Assembly (NCBI GenBank): GCA_023249205.1
Contig: JAHFDC010000045.1
Location: forward strand, 1-6,692
Reading direction: 5' to 3'
Source: Candidatus Methylomirabilota bacterium
Lineage (GTDB): Bacteria > Methylomirabilota > Methylomirabilia > Methylomirabilales > JACPAU01
DNA length: 6,692 nucleotides
Shown here: in pieces, positions 1 to 5,649 of the stretch
Layout: each line of letters begins with the position of its first letter
Position numbering within the stretch: position 1 is the stretch's first letter
The notes under the pieces: generated by a model
What the model saw: only the letters and a program-made list of their open reading frames with translations
What the model was told of the DNA's origin: nothing
Databases searched by the model: none
Program-made: the position numbers and the translations under genes

Positions 1-243
1 TATGAGAACACCCACAAGCAAATGGTCCGCAAGGTGAAAGGGCTCCGCGGGGACGCCTTCAACAAGACCATCCCGTTCCCCGTGGGCCCGAAGCAGATGA
101 GGGACGTGCGACGCGGGGACGTCTTCTGGACCATGCTCCTGGACGGGGTCCATCACCGGGGGCAGTTCTCGGTGTATCTCCGCATGGCGGGGGGCAAGGT
201 GCCCTCCATCTACGGACCCTCGGCAGACGAGCCCTGGATGTGA
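1..243 (+). CDS. DinB-family protein, C-terminal fragment (5' end outside window)
   Basis: The frame is open from the first base to the TGA at 241-243, giving 80 residues with no start needed inside the window; the Met codon at 22 is probably internal. The fragment carries the signature of the DinB/YfiT metal-dependent four-helix-bundle family: an HHRGQ motif at visible residues 51-55, whose histidine normally completes a three-His metal site, followed by SVYLR (57-61), GGKVPSIYG and the terminal YGPSADEPW (71-79). These C-terminal motifs are typical of the DinB subgroup of about 160-180 residues, so roughly the last half is present. Members are predicted metal-dependent, often thiol-transferase-like enzymes or damage-inducible proteins; the substrate cannot be told. 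It is separated from the efflux genes by 300 bases and a promoter, so it is probably not part of their operon. Confidence 0.87.
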   Translation, partial: YENTHKQMVRKVKGLRGDAFNKTIPFPVGPKQMRDVRRGDVFWTMLLDGVHHRGQFSVYLRMAGGKVPSIYGPSADEPWM

Positions 244-480
244 TCGGGATCGCGGCGGGTGCTGACGGCGGCGGAGGGGCGGCCCCCGGCCCCACCGGGG
301 TCGGGGCCGCGTGGGCGCCACCCTTCCCGGGGCTCACGCAAGGGTCGGCCTCCGGGGTTCCCGGGCCCGCCGCTCGCCAGCCTCCCGACATAGAGACCCA
401 CCTCTACAAAGCAGCGCCAGTACAAGGCGGCCCCAGCCTTAGTGCGAAGTTCGGATCAACCCCGGTCGTCGCGATGGTCC
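244..480. other. Intergenic region without a supported gene
   Basis: No credible coding region is seen between the DinB stop and the pump-operon promoter. The reading frames that cross it are low-complexity Gly/Ala/Pro-rich or Arg-rich and have no recognisable motif. Besides the hairpin at 279-310 there are three smaller inverted repeats: ACCCTT/AAGGGT at 320-325 and 340-345, CCGGG/CCCGG at 352-356 and 360-364, and AAGGC/GCCTT at 424-428 and 436-440. No tRNA, CRISPR or insertion-sequence end was recognised. Confidence 0.6.
279..310 (+). terminator. GC-rich hairpin after the DinB gene, possible terminator
   Basis: GCGGCCCC at 279-286 is perfectly complementary to GGGGCCGC at 303-310 (8 bp, all G-C). 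Inside the loop CCCC (290-293) can pair with GGGG (297-300) around a 3-base loop, giving a bulged 12-bp hairpin 36 bases after the DinB stop. There is no T-run after it (the next bases are GTGGGCGCCA), so it is not a classical intrinsic terminator. The position fits transcript termination or 3'-end protection, but GC-rich DNA forms such stems by chance. Confidence 0.35.
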
Positions 481-509
481 TTGACAGAATAAATACCTGG
501 TGCTAGTAA
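481..509 (+). promoter_or_regulatory. Sigma70-type promoter of the tetR-efflux operon
   Basis: A perfect -35 box TTGACA lies at 481-486. After a 17-base spacer comes TAGTAA at 504-509 as the -10 box (3 of 6 consensus positions, including the first T and A and the fifth A). It is preceded by TG at 501-502, the extended -10 position. The stretch is clearly AT-richer than its surroundings. The predicted start of transcription is near 516, giving a leader of only about 28 bases. It drives the TetR gene and, through overlapping genes, the adaptor and permease. Confidence 0.72.
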
Positions 510-522
510 GTGAGGACTTACT
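505..522. promoter_or_regulatory. Inverted repeat overlapping the -10 box, probable TetR-family operator
   Basis: AGTAAGT (505-511) and ACTTACT (516-522) are perfect inverted repeats around the 4-base spacer GAGG, an 18-bp site of the size usually bound by TetR-family dimers. It covers most of the -10 box and the predicted transcription start, so a bound protein would block RNA polymerase. It lies 21 bases upstream of the TetR start codon, which makes that protein the obvious ligand. The symmetry is seen directly; the binding is inferred. Confidence 0.7.
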
Positions 523-543
523 TCTGAATCGAGGGGCCGCCTC

Positions 544-1146
544 ATGCGTGAACGCGTCACCGCCCCGGAGCGCCGCCAGTTAATCATCCAGGCGGCCCTC
601 ACCCTTTTCTCCCAGAAGGGATTCCGGGGGACCACGACCCGGGAGATCGCTCTCGAGGCGGGGGTGAGCGAGGCGACAATTTTCAAGCATTTCGCGACCA
701 AGGAGACCCTCTACTCCGCCATCATTGACGCCGAGGCCCGGGCCGAAGAGGTGCTGGCCGCTGCTTCCGAGGCGGCGACTGCCCGGGACGACCCCGGGGT
801 GCTCACCGCCGTGGCCACGACCATCCTTTCCCGGGTCGAGAAAGACCCGGCCTTCATGCGACTGCTGCTCTACAGCGCCCTCGAGGGGCACGCCCTCTCG
901 GAGATGTTCTTCGCTACCCACGTCAAGCGCACGCACCAGTTTCTCGCCGACTACATCGCCTCCCGGATCCAGGAGGGGGCCTTCCGCGCCGTGGACCCCC
1001 TCCTGGCGGCGCGGGGCTTCATCGGGACGGTGATCCACTACCTCCTGATCCACGAGATATTCGGCGTCCCCCGGCCCGCCCACGCGAGCAGCGGCGGCGT
1101 CACCGCCCTCTACGTCGAGATCTTCCTGAAGGGACTCCGCCCATGA
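544..1146 (+). CDS. TetR/AcrR-family transcriptional repressor
   Basis: A cytoplasmic DNA-binding repressor of 200 residues, the usual size for the family. The N-terminal TetR domain (about residues 8-55) is clear: RRQLIIQAALTLFSQKGF (10-27) forms the first helix, and TTTREIALEAGVSEATIFKH (30-49) followed by FATKETLY (50-57) is the helix-turn-helix with the characteristic F-x-x-K-E-x-L-Y ending. The C-terminal part is a helical ligand-binding and dimerisation domain of AcrR type; its ligand cannot be read from sequence. The ATG at 544 is supported by GAGGGG at 531-536 with 7 bases of spacing and by the promoter just upstream. The stop overlaps the adaptor start in ATGA (1143-1146), so regulator and pump are translationally coupled. 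An operator-like inverted repeat sits on its own promoter, which points to autorepression relieved by a pump substrate. No symbol is given because the efflux regulators of this type are not orthologous by name. Confidence 0.95.
   Translation: MRERVTAPERRQLIIQAALTLFSQKGFRGTTTREIALEAGVSEATIFKHFATKETLYSAIIDAEARAEEVLAAASEAATARDDPGVLTAVATTILSRVEKDPAFMRLLLYSALEGHALSEMFFATHVKRTHQFLADYIASRIQEGAFRAVDPLLAARGFIGTVIHYLLIHEIFGVPRPAHASSGGVTALYVEIFLKGLRP
1128..1134 (+). promoter_or_regulatory. Ribosome binding site for the adaptor gene, inside the tetR end
   Basis: GAAGGGA lies 8 bases before the ATG at 1143. It supports this start over the in-frame ATG at 1218, which would leave a shorter N-terminal hydrophobic segment with no positively charged residues in front of it. 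Confidence 0.6.
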
Positions 1147-2444
1147 GGCGACGCTGGTCCGCCATCGCTGCCGATTCGGCGCGCTCCCGCTCCCGGGGCC
1201 ACGCACTGCCGCTGGCAATGGCCCTCGCCCTCCTGGCCCTCGCGGCGGGAGCGGCCTGCTCCCGCGACGGCCGCGCCGATGCCCAGGGGAAGGCCGGCCA
1301 GGGGAAGCAGGCCCGCATCGCCATCACCACCGCGACGGTGGCCGCCCGCGAGGTCCCCCGCAGCGTCGAGGTCATCGGGACCCTCCTCCCCTTCGAGGAA
1401 GTCGTGCTCACCAACGACCACCCCGGCACCGTCGAGGCGGTCCGGGTGGATCTGGGCGACCGCGTGGAGCCGGGGCAACTGCTGCTCAGGCTCGATGACC
1501 GGGAGGCCCGCCTCGCGCTCGCCCAGGCCGACGCGAACCTCCTCGCGGCGGAGCGGGCGCTCGCGCGGGCCCGCGCGGGGGCCGAGGCCGCCCTCGCGAC
1601 GATCGCCCGCAACGGGGCCGCCATGGAGGAGGCCCGCCTCAACCGGAAGCGGTTCGAGGACCTGTTCGCCGAGGGGGCAGTCTCGGCCAGCCAGCAGGAT
1701 ACCGCCCGGACCCAGCACGACATGGCCTCGGCGAGCGTGCGCTGGGCCGAGGCGCAGGCGGAGAGCGATGCCCAGGCGGTTCAGACCGCGAGCGCCGCAG
1801 TGGAGCAGACCCGGCCCGCCCTCGACCTGGCCCGCAAGCGGCTCGCCGACATCGAGATCCGCTCCCCCATGAAGGGAGCCGTGAAGCAGCGCCTGGTCTC
1901 GGCCGGCGACGGGATCCGGGAGAAGACTCCCCTGCTGGTCGTGGTGACGACCGACCCCCTGAAGCTCCAGGGGACGGTCCCGGAGCGCTTCGCCCCCGAG
2001 GTCCACGTCGGGCAGCCGGTCCAGGTGACCCTGGAGGCCTACCCGGGCCGCGCCTTCCGGGGGAAGGTCTCCCGCGTGAGCCCGTCGGTGGACCCCCAGA
2101 ACCGGACGCTCGCCCTGGAGGCGGTGCTGGAGAACCCCGACGGGCGCCTCAAGCCGGGCTTCTTCGCCCGGGGGCACGTCCTGGCCCGGACCGACAGGGC
2201 CGTTCCCTTCGTCCCGGAGGCCGCCCTCTACACCTTCGTAGGGATCACCAAAGTCTTCGCGGTGTCGGGGGAGACCGTCCAGGAGCGGCAGGTGGAGACG
2301 GGGGAGCGCCTGGAGGGCTGGGTGGAGATCCGCCGCGGGGTCACGCCGGGGGAGGTGGTGGCGACGGCGAATCTGGGCGCCCTCTTCGACGGCGCCCAGG
2401 TGACCGTGACCGCCGCCGCCGGGGCGGGGGAGGCGAGGCGATGA
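1143..2444 (+). CDS. RND efflux periplasmic adaptor subunit (membrane fusion protein)
   Basis: A 433-residue protein of the HlyD/AcrA-like adaptor family that links an inner-membrane RND permease to an outer-membrane channel. An Arg-rich N-terminus (1-20) and hydrophobic core (about 21-38) end at Cys39 in a GAAC context, so it may be a lipoprotein, though the lipobox lacks the preferred Leu at -3. The first lipoyl/barrel-sandwich half is about 88-118 (G95-TVEAV, then DLGDRVEPGQLLLRLD). An Ala/Arg/Glu-rich alpha-helical hairpin spans about 120-235, including the family-typical FEDLFAEGAVSASQQD (171-186). The second lipoyl half is about 237-268 (IEIRSPMKGAV). The beta-barrel is about 275-348, with the conserved RVSPSVDPQNRT (311-322) and GRLKPGFFARG (334-344). 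The membrane-proximal domain is about 350-423, with VPEAAL (357-362). It overlaps tetR and the permease gene by 4 bases each. The family assignment is firm; the substrate range is not visible. Confidence 0.95.
   Translation: MRRRWSAIAADSARSRSRGHALPLAMALALLALAAGAACSRDGRADAQGKAGQGKQARIAITTATVAAREVPRSVEVIGTLLPFEEVVLTNDHPGTVEAVRVDLGDRVEPGQLLLRLDDREARLALAQADANLLAAERALARARAGAEAALATIARNGAAMEEARLNRKRFEDLFAEGAVSASQQDTARTQHDMASASVRWAEAQAESDAQAVQTASAAVEQTRPALDLARKRLADIEIRSPMKGAVKQRLVSAGDGIREKTPLLVVVTTDPLKLQGTVPERFAPEVHVGQPVQVTLEAYPGRAFRGKVSRVSPSVDPQNRTLALEAVLENPDGRLKPGFFARGHVLARTDRAVPFVPEAALYTFVGITKVFAVSGETVQERQVETGERLEGWVEIRRGVTPGEVVATANLGALFDGAQVTVTAAAGAGEARR
2426..2433 (+). promoter_or_regulatory. 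Ribosome binding site for the RND permease gene
   Basis: GGGGGAGG within the adaptor 3' end lies 7 bases before the ATG at 2441. Together with the ATGA overlap and the standard MRLVEICVRRPVFA opening of RND permeases, it fixes the start. Confidence 0.6.
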
Positions 2445-5400
2445 GGCTGGTCGAGATCTGCGTCCGGCGCCCCGTCTTCGCCACCATGCTCACCGTCTCG
2501 CTGGTGGTCCTCGGTCTCGCCTCCTTCCGCGAGCTCGGGCTCGACCTGTTCCCGAAGGTAGATCTCCCCACGGTCACCATCACGACCCGCCTGCCGGGGG
2601 CCAGCCCCGAGGAAGTGGAGAGCCAGCTCACCAAGCGGATCGAGGAGGTCGTCAACACGATCAACGGCCTCGACGAGCTGCGCTCCACCACCATCGAAGG
2701 GCAGTCCCAGATCTTTGCCACCTTCATCCTGGAGCGGGACATTGACGAGGCGGCGAACGACATCCGGGAAAAGGTGGGGACGGTGGTGGGGGACTTTCCT
2801 CCCGGAACCGATGCGCCCGTGATCGAGAAGGCCGATCCGGACGCCGCCCCCATCATGGCCGTCGTCGTCTCGGGACGGCGGAGCGCGCGGGAGATCACCG
2901 AAATCGCCGACAAGCGGATCAAGCGCCAACTGGAGACGGTCAAGGACATCGGGGCGATCACGCTCGTGGGGGACCGCAAGCGGGAGATCCAGGTCCTGGT
3001 GGACCCCTACCGGCTCAGCGCCTACGGCCTCTCGATCCAGCAGGTGAAAGACGCGCTCCGGCGCCAGAACAGCGAGATCCCCGGGGGCCGGATCACCTGG
3101 GAGGGGCGGGAGGAGGGCCTGCGGACCGTAGGCCGGATCGCCCGGGCCGCCGACTGGGGCGACCTGATCGTGGCCGACCGGAAGGGGGCCCCGGTCCGGG
3201 TCCGGGACATCGGGCGGGCCGTGGATGGGGAGGAGGAGGCCCGGACCCTCTCCCGCCTGGACGGGAAGCAGGCGGTCTCCCTGCTCGTCCGCAAGCAGTC
3301 GGGGACCAACACGGTCCAGGTCGTGGAGCGGGTCAAGGCGCGGCTCGCGGAGATCGGTCGGCTGCTGCCCGCCGACATCGAGATGCAAGTCGTCCGCGAC
3401 CAGTCCCGCTTCATTAAGCGAGCCATCAGCGAGGTTCAGGAGCACCTCATTCTGGGTGCCGTGCTGGCCAGCCTGATTGTCCTCCTGTTCATCCGGAACC
3501 TCCGGACCGCCCTCATCGCCGCGCTCGCCATCCCGGCTTCCATCATCTCCACTTTCACCATGATGCGGTGGGCCGGCTTCACCCTGAACAACCTGACGAT
3601 GCTGGGGCTCTCGATCTCCACCGGGATCGTCATTGACGACGCCATCATCGTTCTGGAGAACATCTTCCGGCACATGGAGGAGGAGCGCCGGCCTCCACTG
3701 GAGGCGGCGGTCGTCGGGGCGAAGGAGATCGCTCTCGCCGTCATGGCCACTACCCTCTCCCTGGTGGTGATCTTCCTGCCGGTGGCCTTCATGGGGGGGC
3801 TGGTCGGGCGGTTCTGGCGCTCCTTCGGGCTGACGGCGACGTTCGCCATCATGGTCTCCCTCCTGGTCGCCTTCACCCTCACCCCGATGCTGAGCAGCCG
3901 GTTCCTCCGCCCGGCCCCCGCGGGAACCGGGCACGGCTCGAAGGCCGGCCGGCTCTACGCGTGGCTCGATCGCGGCTACGAGCGGCTGCTGCGCTGGTGC
4001 CTCCAGCATCGGGCGCTCACGATGGTCGGGGCGCTGGCGATCATGCTCTCCATCGTCCCCCTCGGCCGCCTGGCCAAGGTCGAGTTCATCACGGACGACG
4101 ACATGAGCGAGTTCGAGGTGATCGTGGAGACCCCGCCCGGCTCCTCCCTGGAGCGAAGCGCCACCATCCTCGCCGCGGTGGAAGCGGACCTCCGACGGGA
4201 GGTCCCGGAGGTGGAGCGCCTCTTCACCACCATCGGCGTCCGGGGGCAGTACCACTCCAACGTGACCGACGGCTCCATTTACGTGGCCCTGAAGCACATG
4301 AGCCAGCGGAAGCGGTCCCAGCAGGAGATCATGCAGGAGGTGCGGGGGGTCCTTACGGCGCGCCACCCGGACCTGCGGGCCAGCGCTCAGCAGGTGGGGC
4401 TGGTCTCCTCGGGCGGATTCCGCCAGACCCCCTTCAACTACGTCATCCGGGGGCCGGAGCAGGACCGCCTGGAGGAGATCGGGCAGACCATGATCCGGCG
4501 CCTCCGGGGCATCCCGGGCTTCGTGGACACGGACACGGCGCAGGCGCTGCGCCACCCGGAAATCCAGGTCCACATTGACCGGCGGAAGGCGGCGGACCTC
4601 GGGGTGAGCGTGGAGGCCATTGCCTCGAGCCTCCGGACGATGGTGGGGGGGGAGCGGGTGACCTTCTACCGGGAGGCGGGGGAGCAGTACGACGTGCGCC
4701 TCCGCCTCCTGGAGCAGTACCGGCGGGACGCGGGCGTCATCCGGGAACTGACGGTCCCGGGAACAACCGGCGCGCTCACCCGCCTGAGCAACGTGGTGAC
4801 GCTGGAGAGCGGCCAGAGCCCGGGGCAGATTGACCGCTACGCCCAGGAGCGCCAGATCATGGTGGTCTCCAACCTGTTCCGGAAGCCGCTGGGGGAGGCG
4901 CTGACCGAAGCCACCGGGATCCTCCGGGAGATGCACCTCCCCCCGGAGTACTCCTTCCTCCCCATCGGCCGCGGGAAGTTAATGGCGGAGGCGTTCCAGA
5001 ACTTCCTCATCGCCTTCCTGCTGAGCCTGGCGTTCATCTACATGGTGCTGGCCGCCCAGTTCGAGTCCTTCATCCATCCGGTGACGATCATGGTCTGCAT
5101 GTTCCTGGCCCTGCCCTTCGGACTGATCAGCCTGCTCGCGACCGGCAGCACGCTGAACATCTACAGCGTGATGGGGATGTTCCTCCTCATGGGGGTCGTC
5201 AAGAAGAACGCGATCCTCCAGGTGGACTACACCAACGTCCTGCGGCAGAGGGGCATGCCGCGGTTCGAAGCCCAGATGGAGGCGGACCGGGCGCGGCTCC
5301 GCCCGATCCTGATGACGACGCTCGCCATCATCGCCGGGATGCTGCCGGTGGCGCTGGGGAGGGGGGACGGCTCGGCCTCCCGCGCCTCGATGGCCACCGT

Positions 5401-5614
5401 GGTGGTGGGAGGCCAGGCCCTCGCCCTGCTGGTGACGCTCCTCATCACGCCCGTGGTGTACAGCACCTTCGACGACCTGAGGGGGGCGCGCCTCTTCTCC
5501 TGGGTGGCGGAGTGGCGCGTCTGGACGACGCTCAAGGCTGCCCGCGCGCGCCTCTCCTGGGGGCTGTCGCGGTACGCGAACGGCCGCCCGCCCTCGGCGT
5601 CTCCCGGGCCCTGA
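2441..5614 (+). CDS. RND multidrug efflux permease, HAE1 type, complete
   Basis: An inner-membrane, proton-driven transporter of the AcrB/MexB superfamily with 1057 residues, the normal length. The start (MRLVEICVRRPVFATMLTV) matches the family opening, with TM1 at about 12-30. Two large periplasmic porter/docking loops (about 31-333 and 545-851) alternate with TM2-TM6 (about 334-486), TM7 (about 523-543) and TM8-TM12 (about 852-1007). The proton relay is intact: GIVIDDAIIVLENI in TM4 has Asp399 and Asp400 (AcrB D407/D408), and VVKKNAILQVDYTN in TM10 has Lys922 aligned with AcrB K940, preceded by a second Lys921. Other conserved parts are LPGASPEEVE (51-60), SAYGLSIQQV (193-202), AAQFESF (871-877), and RPILMTTLAIIAGMLP (954-969). 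The DD pair and overall style favour drug/solute export (HAE1) over heavy-metal export. The Cys-Trp ending is absent and the short C-terminal tail (about 1010-1057) is variable. No frameshift or internal stop is present. It pairs with the adjacent adaptor; an outer-membrane channel must come from elsewhere. Confidence 0.96.
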   Translation: MRLVEICVRRPVFATMLTVSLVVLGLASFRELGLDLFPKVDLPTVTITTRLPGASPEEVESQLTKRIEEVVNTINGLDELRSTTIEGQSQIFATFILERDIDEAANDIREKVGTVVGDFPPGTDAPVIEKADPDAAPIMAVVVSGRRSAREITEIADKRIKRQLETVKDIGAITLVGDRKREIQVLVDPYRLSAYGLSIQQVKDALRRQNSEIPGGRITWEGREEGLRTVGRIARAADWGDLIVADRKGAPVRVRDIGRAVDGEEEARTLSRLDGKQAVSLLVRKQSGTNTVQVVERVKARLAEIGRLLPADIEMQVVRDQSRFIKRAISEVQEHLILGAVLASLIVLLFIRNLRTALIAALAIPASIISTFTMMRWAGFTLNNLTMLGLSISTGIVIDDAIIVLENIFRHMEEERRPPLEAAVVGAKEIALAVMATTLSLVVIFLPVAFMGGLVGRFWRSFGLTATFAIMVSLLVAFTLTPMLSSRFLRPAPAGTGHGSKAGRLYAWLDRGYERLLRWCLQHRALTMVGALAIMLSIVPLGRLAKVEFITDDDMSEFEVIVETPPGSSLERSATILAAVEADLRREVPEVERLFTTIGVRGQYHSNVTDGSIYVALKHMSQRKRSQQEIMQEVRGVLTARHPDLRASAQQVGLVSSGGFRQTPFNYVIRGPEQDRLEEIGQTMIRRLRGIPGFVDTDTAQALRHPEIQVHIDRRKAADLGVSVEAIASSLRTMVGGERVTFYREAGEQYDVRLRLLEQYRRDAGVIRELTVPGTTGALTRLSNVVTLESGQSPGQIDRYAQERQIMVVSNLFRKPLGEALTEATGILREMHLPPEYSFLPIGRGKLMAEAFQNFLIAFLLSLAFIYMVLAAQFESFIHPVTIMVCMFLALPFGLISLLATGSTLNIYSVMGMFLLMGVVKKNAILQVDYTNVLRQRGMPRFEAQMEADRARLRPILMTTLAIIAGMLPVALGRGDGSASRASMATVVVGGQALALLVTLLITPVVYSTFDDLRGARLFSWVAEWRVWTTLKAARARLSWGLSRYANGRPPSASPGP

Positions 5615-5649
5615 GCCGGCCGTCCCGACTGCTCACCGGCCGCGCACCG

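Noticed and set aside
210..425. 71-codon - strand frame in the intergenic region
   Set aside because: No recognisable domain and no convincing ribosome binding site. It would only be of interest if the stretch turned out to be repeated elsewhere in the genome.
240..506. 88-codon + strand frame starting with GTG at the DinB stop
   Set aside because: It runs through the hairpins and into the promoter and -10 box, is Gly/Ala/Pro low-complexity at first, and has no family motif.
1110..2177. 355-codon open frame on the - strand
   Set aside because: Antisense to the adaptor gene; composition is that of a shadow frame.
1218..2444. Shorter adaptor starting at the in-frame ATG at 1218
   Set aside because: The ATG at 1143 has a good Shine-Dalgarno sequence and the ATGA overlap, and keeps the positively charged part of the signal sequence.
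2228..4936. Very long (902-codon) open frame on the - strand
   Set aside because: It lies antisense to the adaptor end and the RND permease, both of which are unmistakable. Its translation is His/Asp/Gly/Pro/Gln-rich with no domain, the usual shadow of a GC-rich gene with strong third-position G/C bias.
5617..5642. CGGCCG/CGGCCG pairing between the permease and MFS genes as a terminator
   Set aside because: The stem is 6 bp of self-palindromic GC sequence with a 14-base loop and no following T-run; too weak to call.
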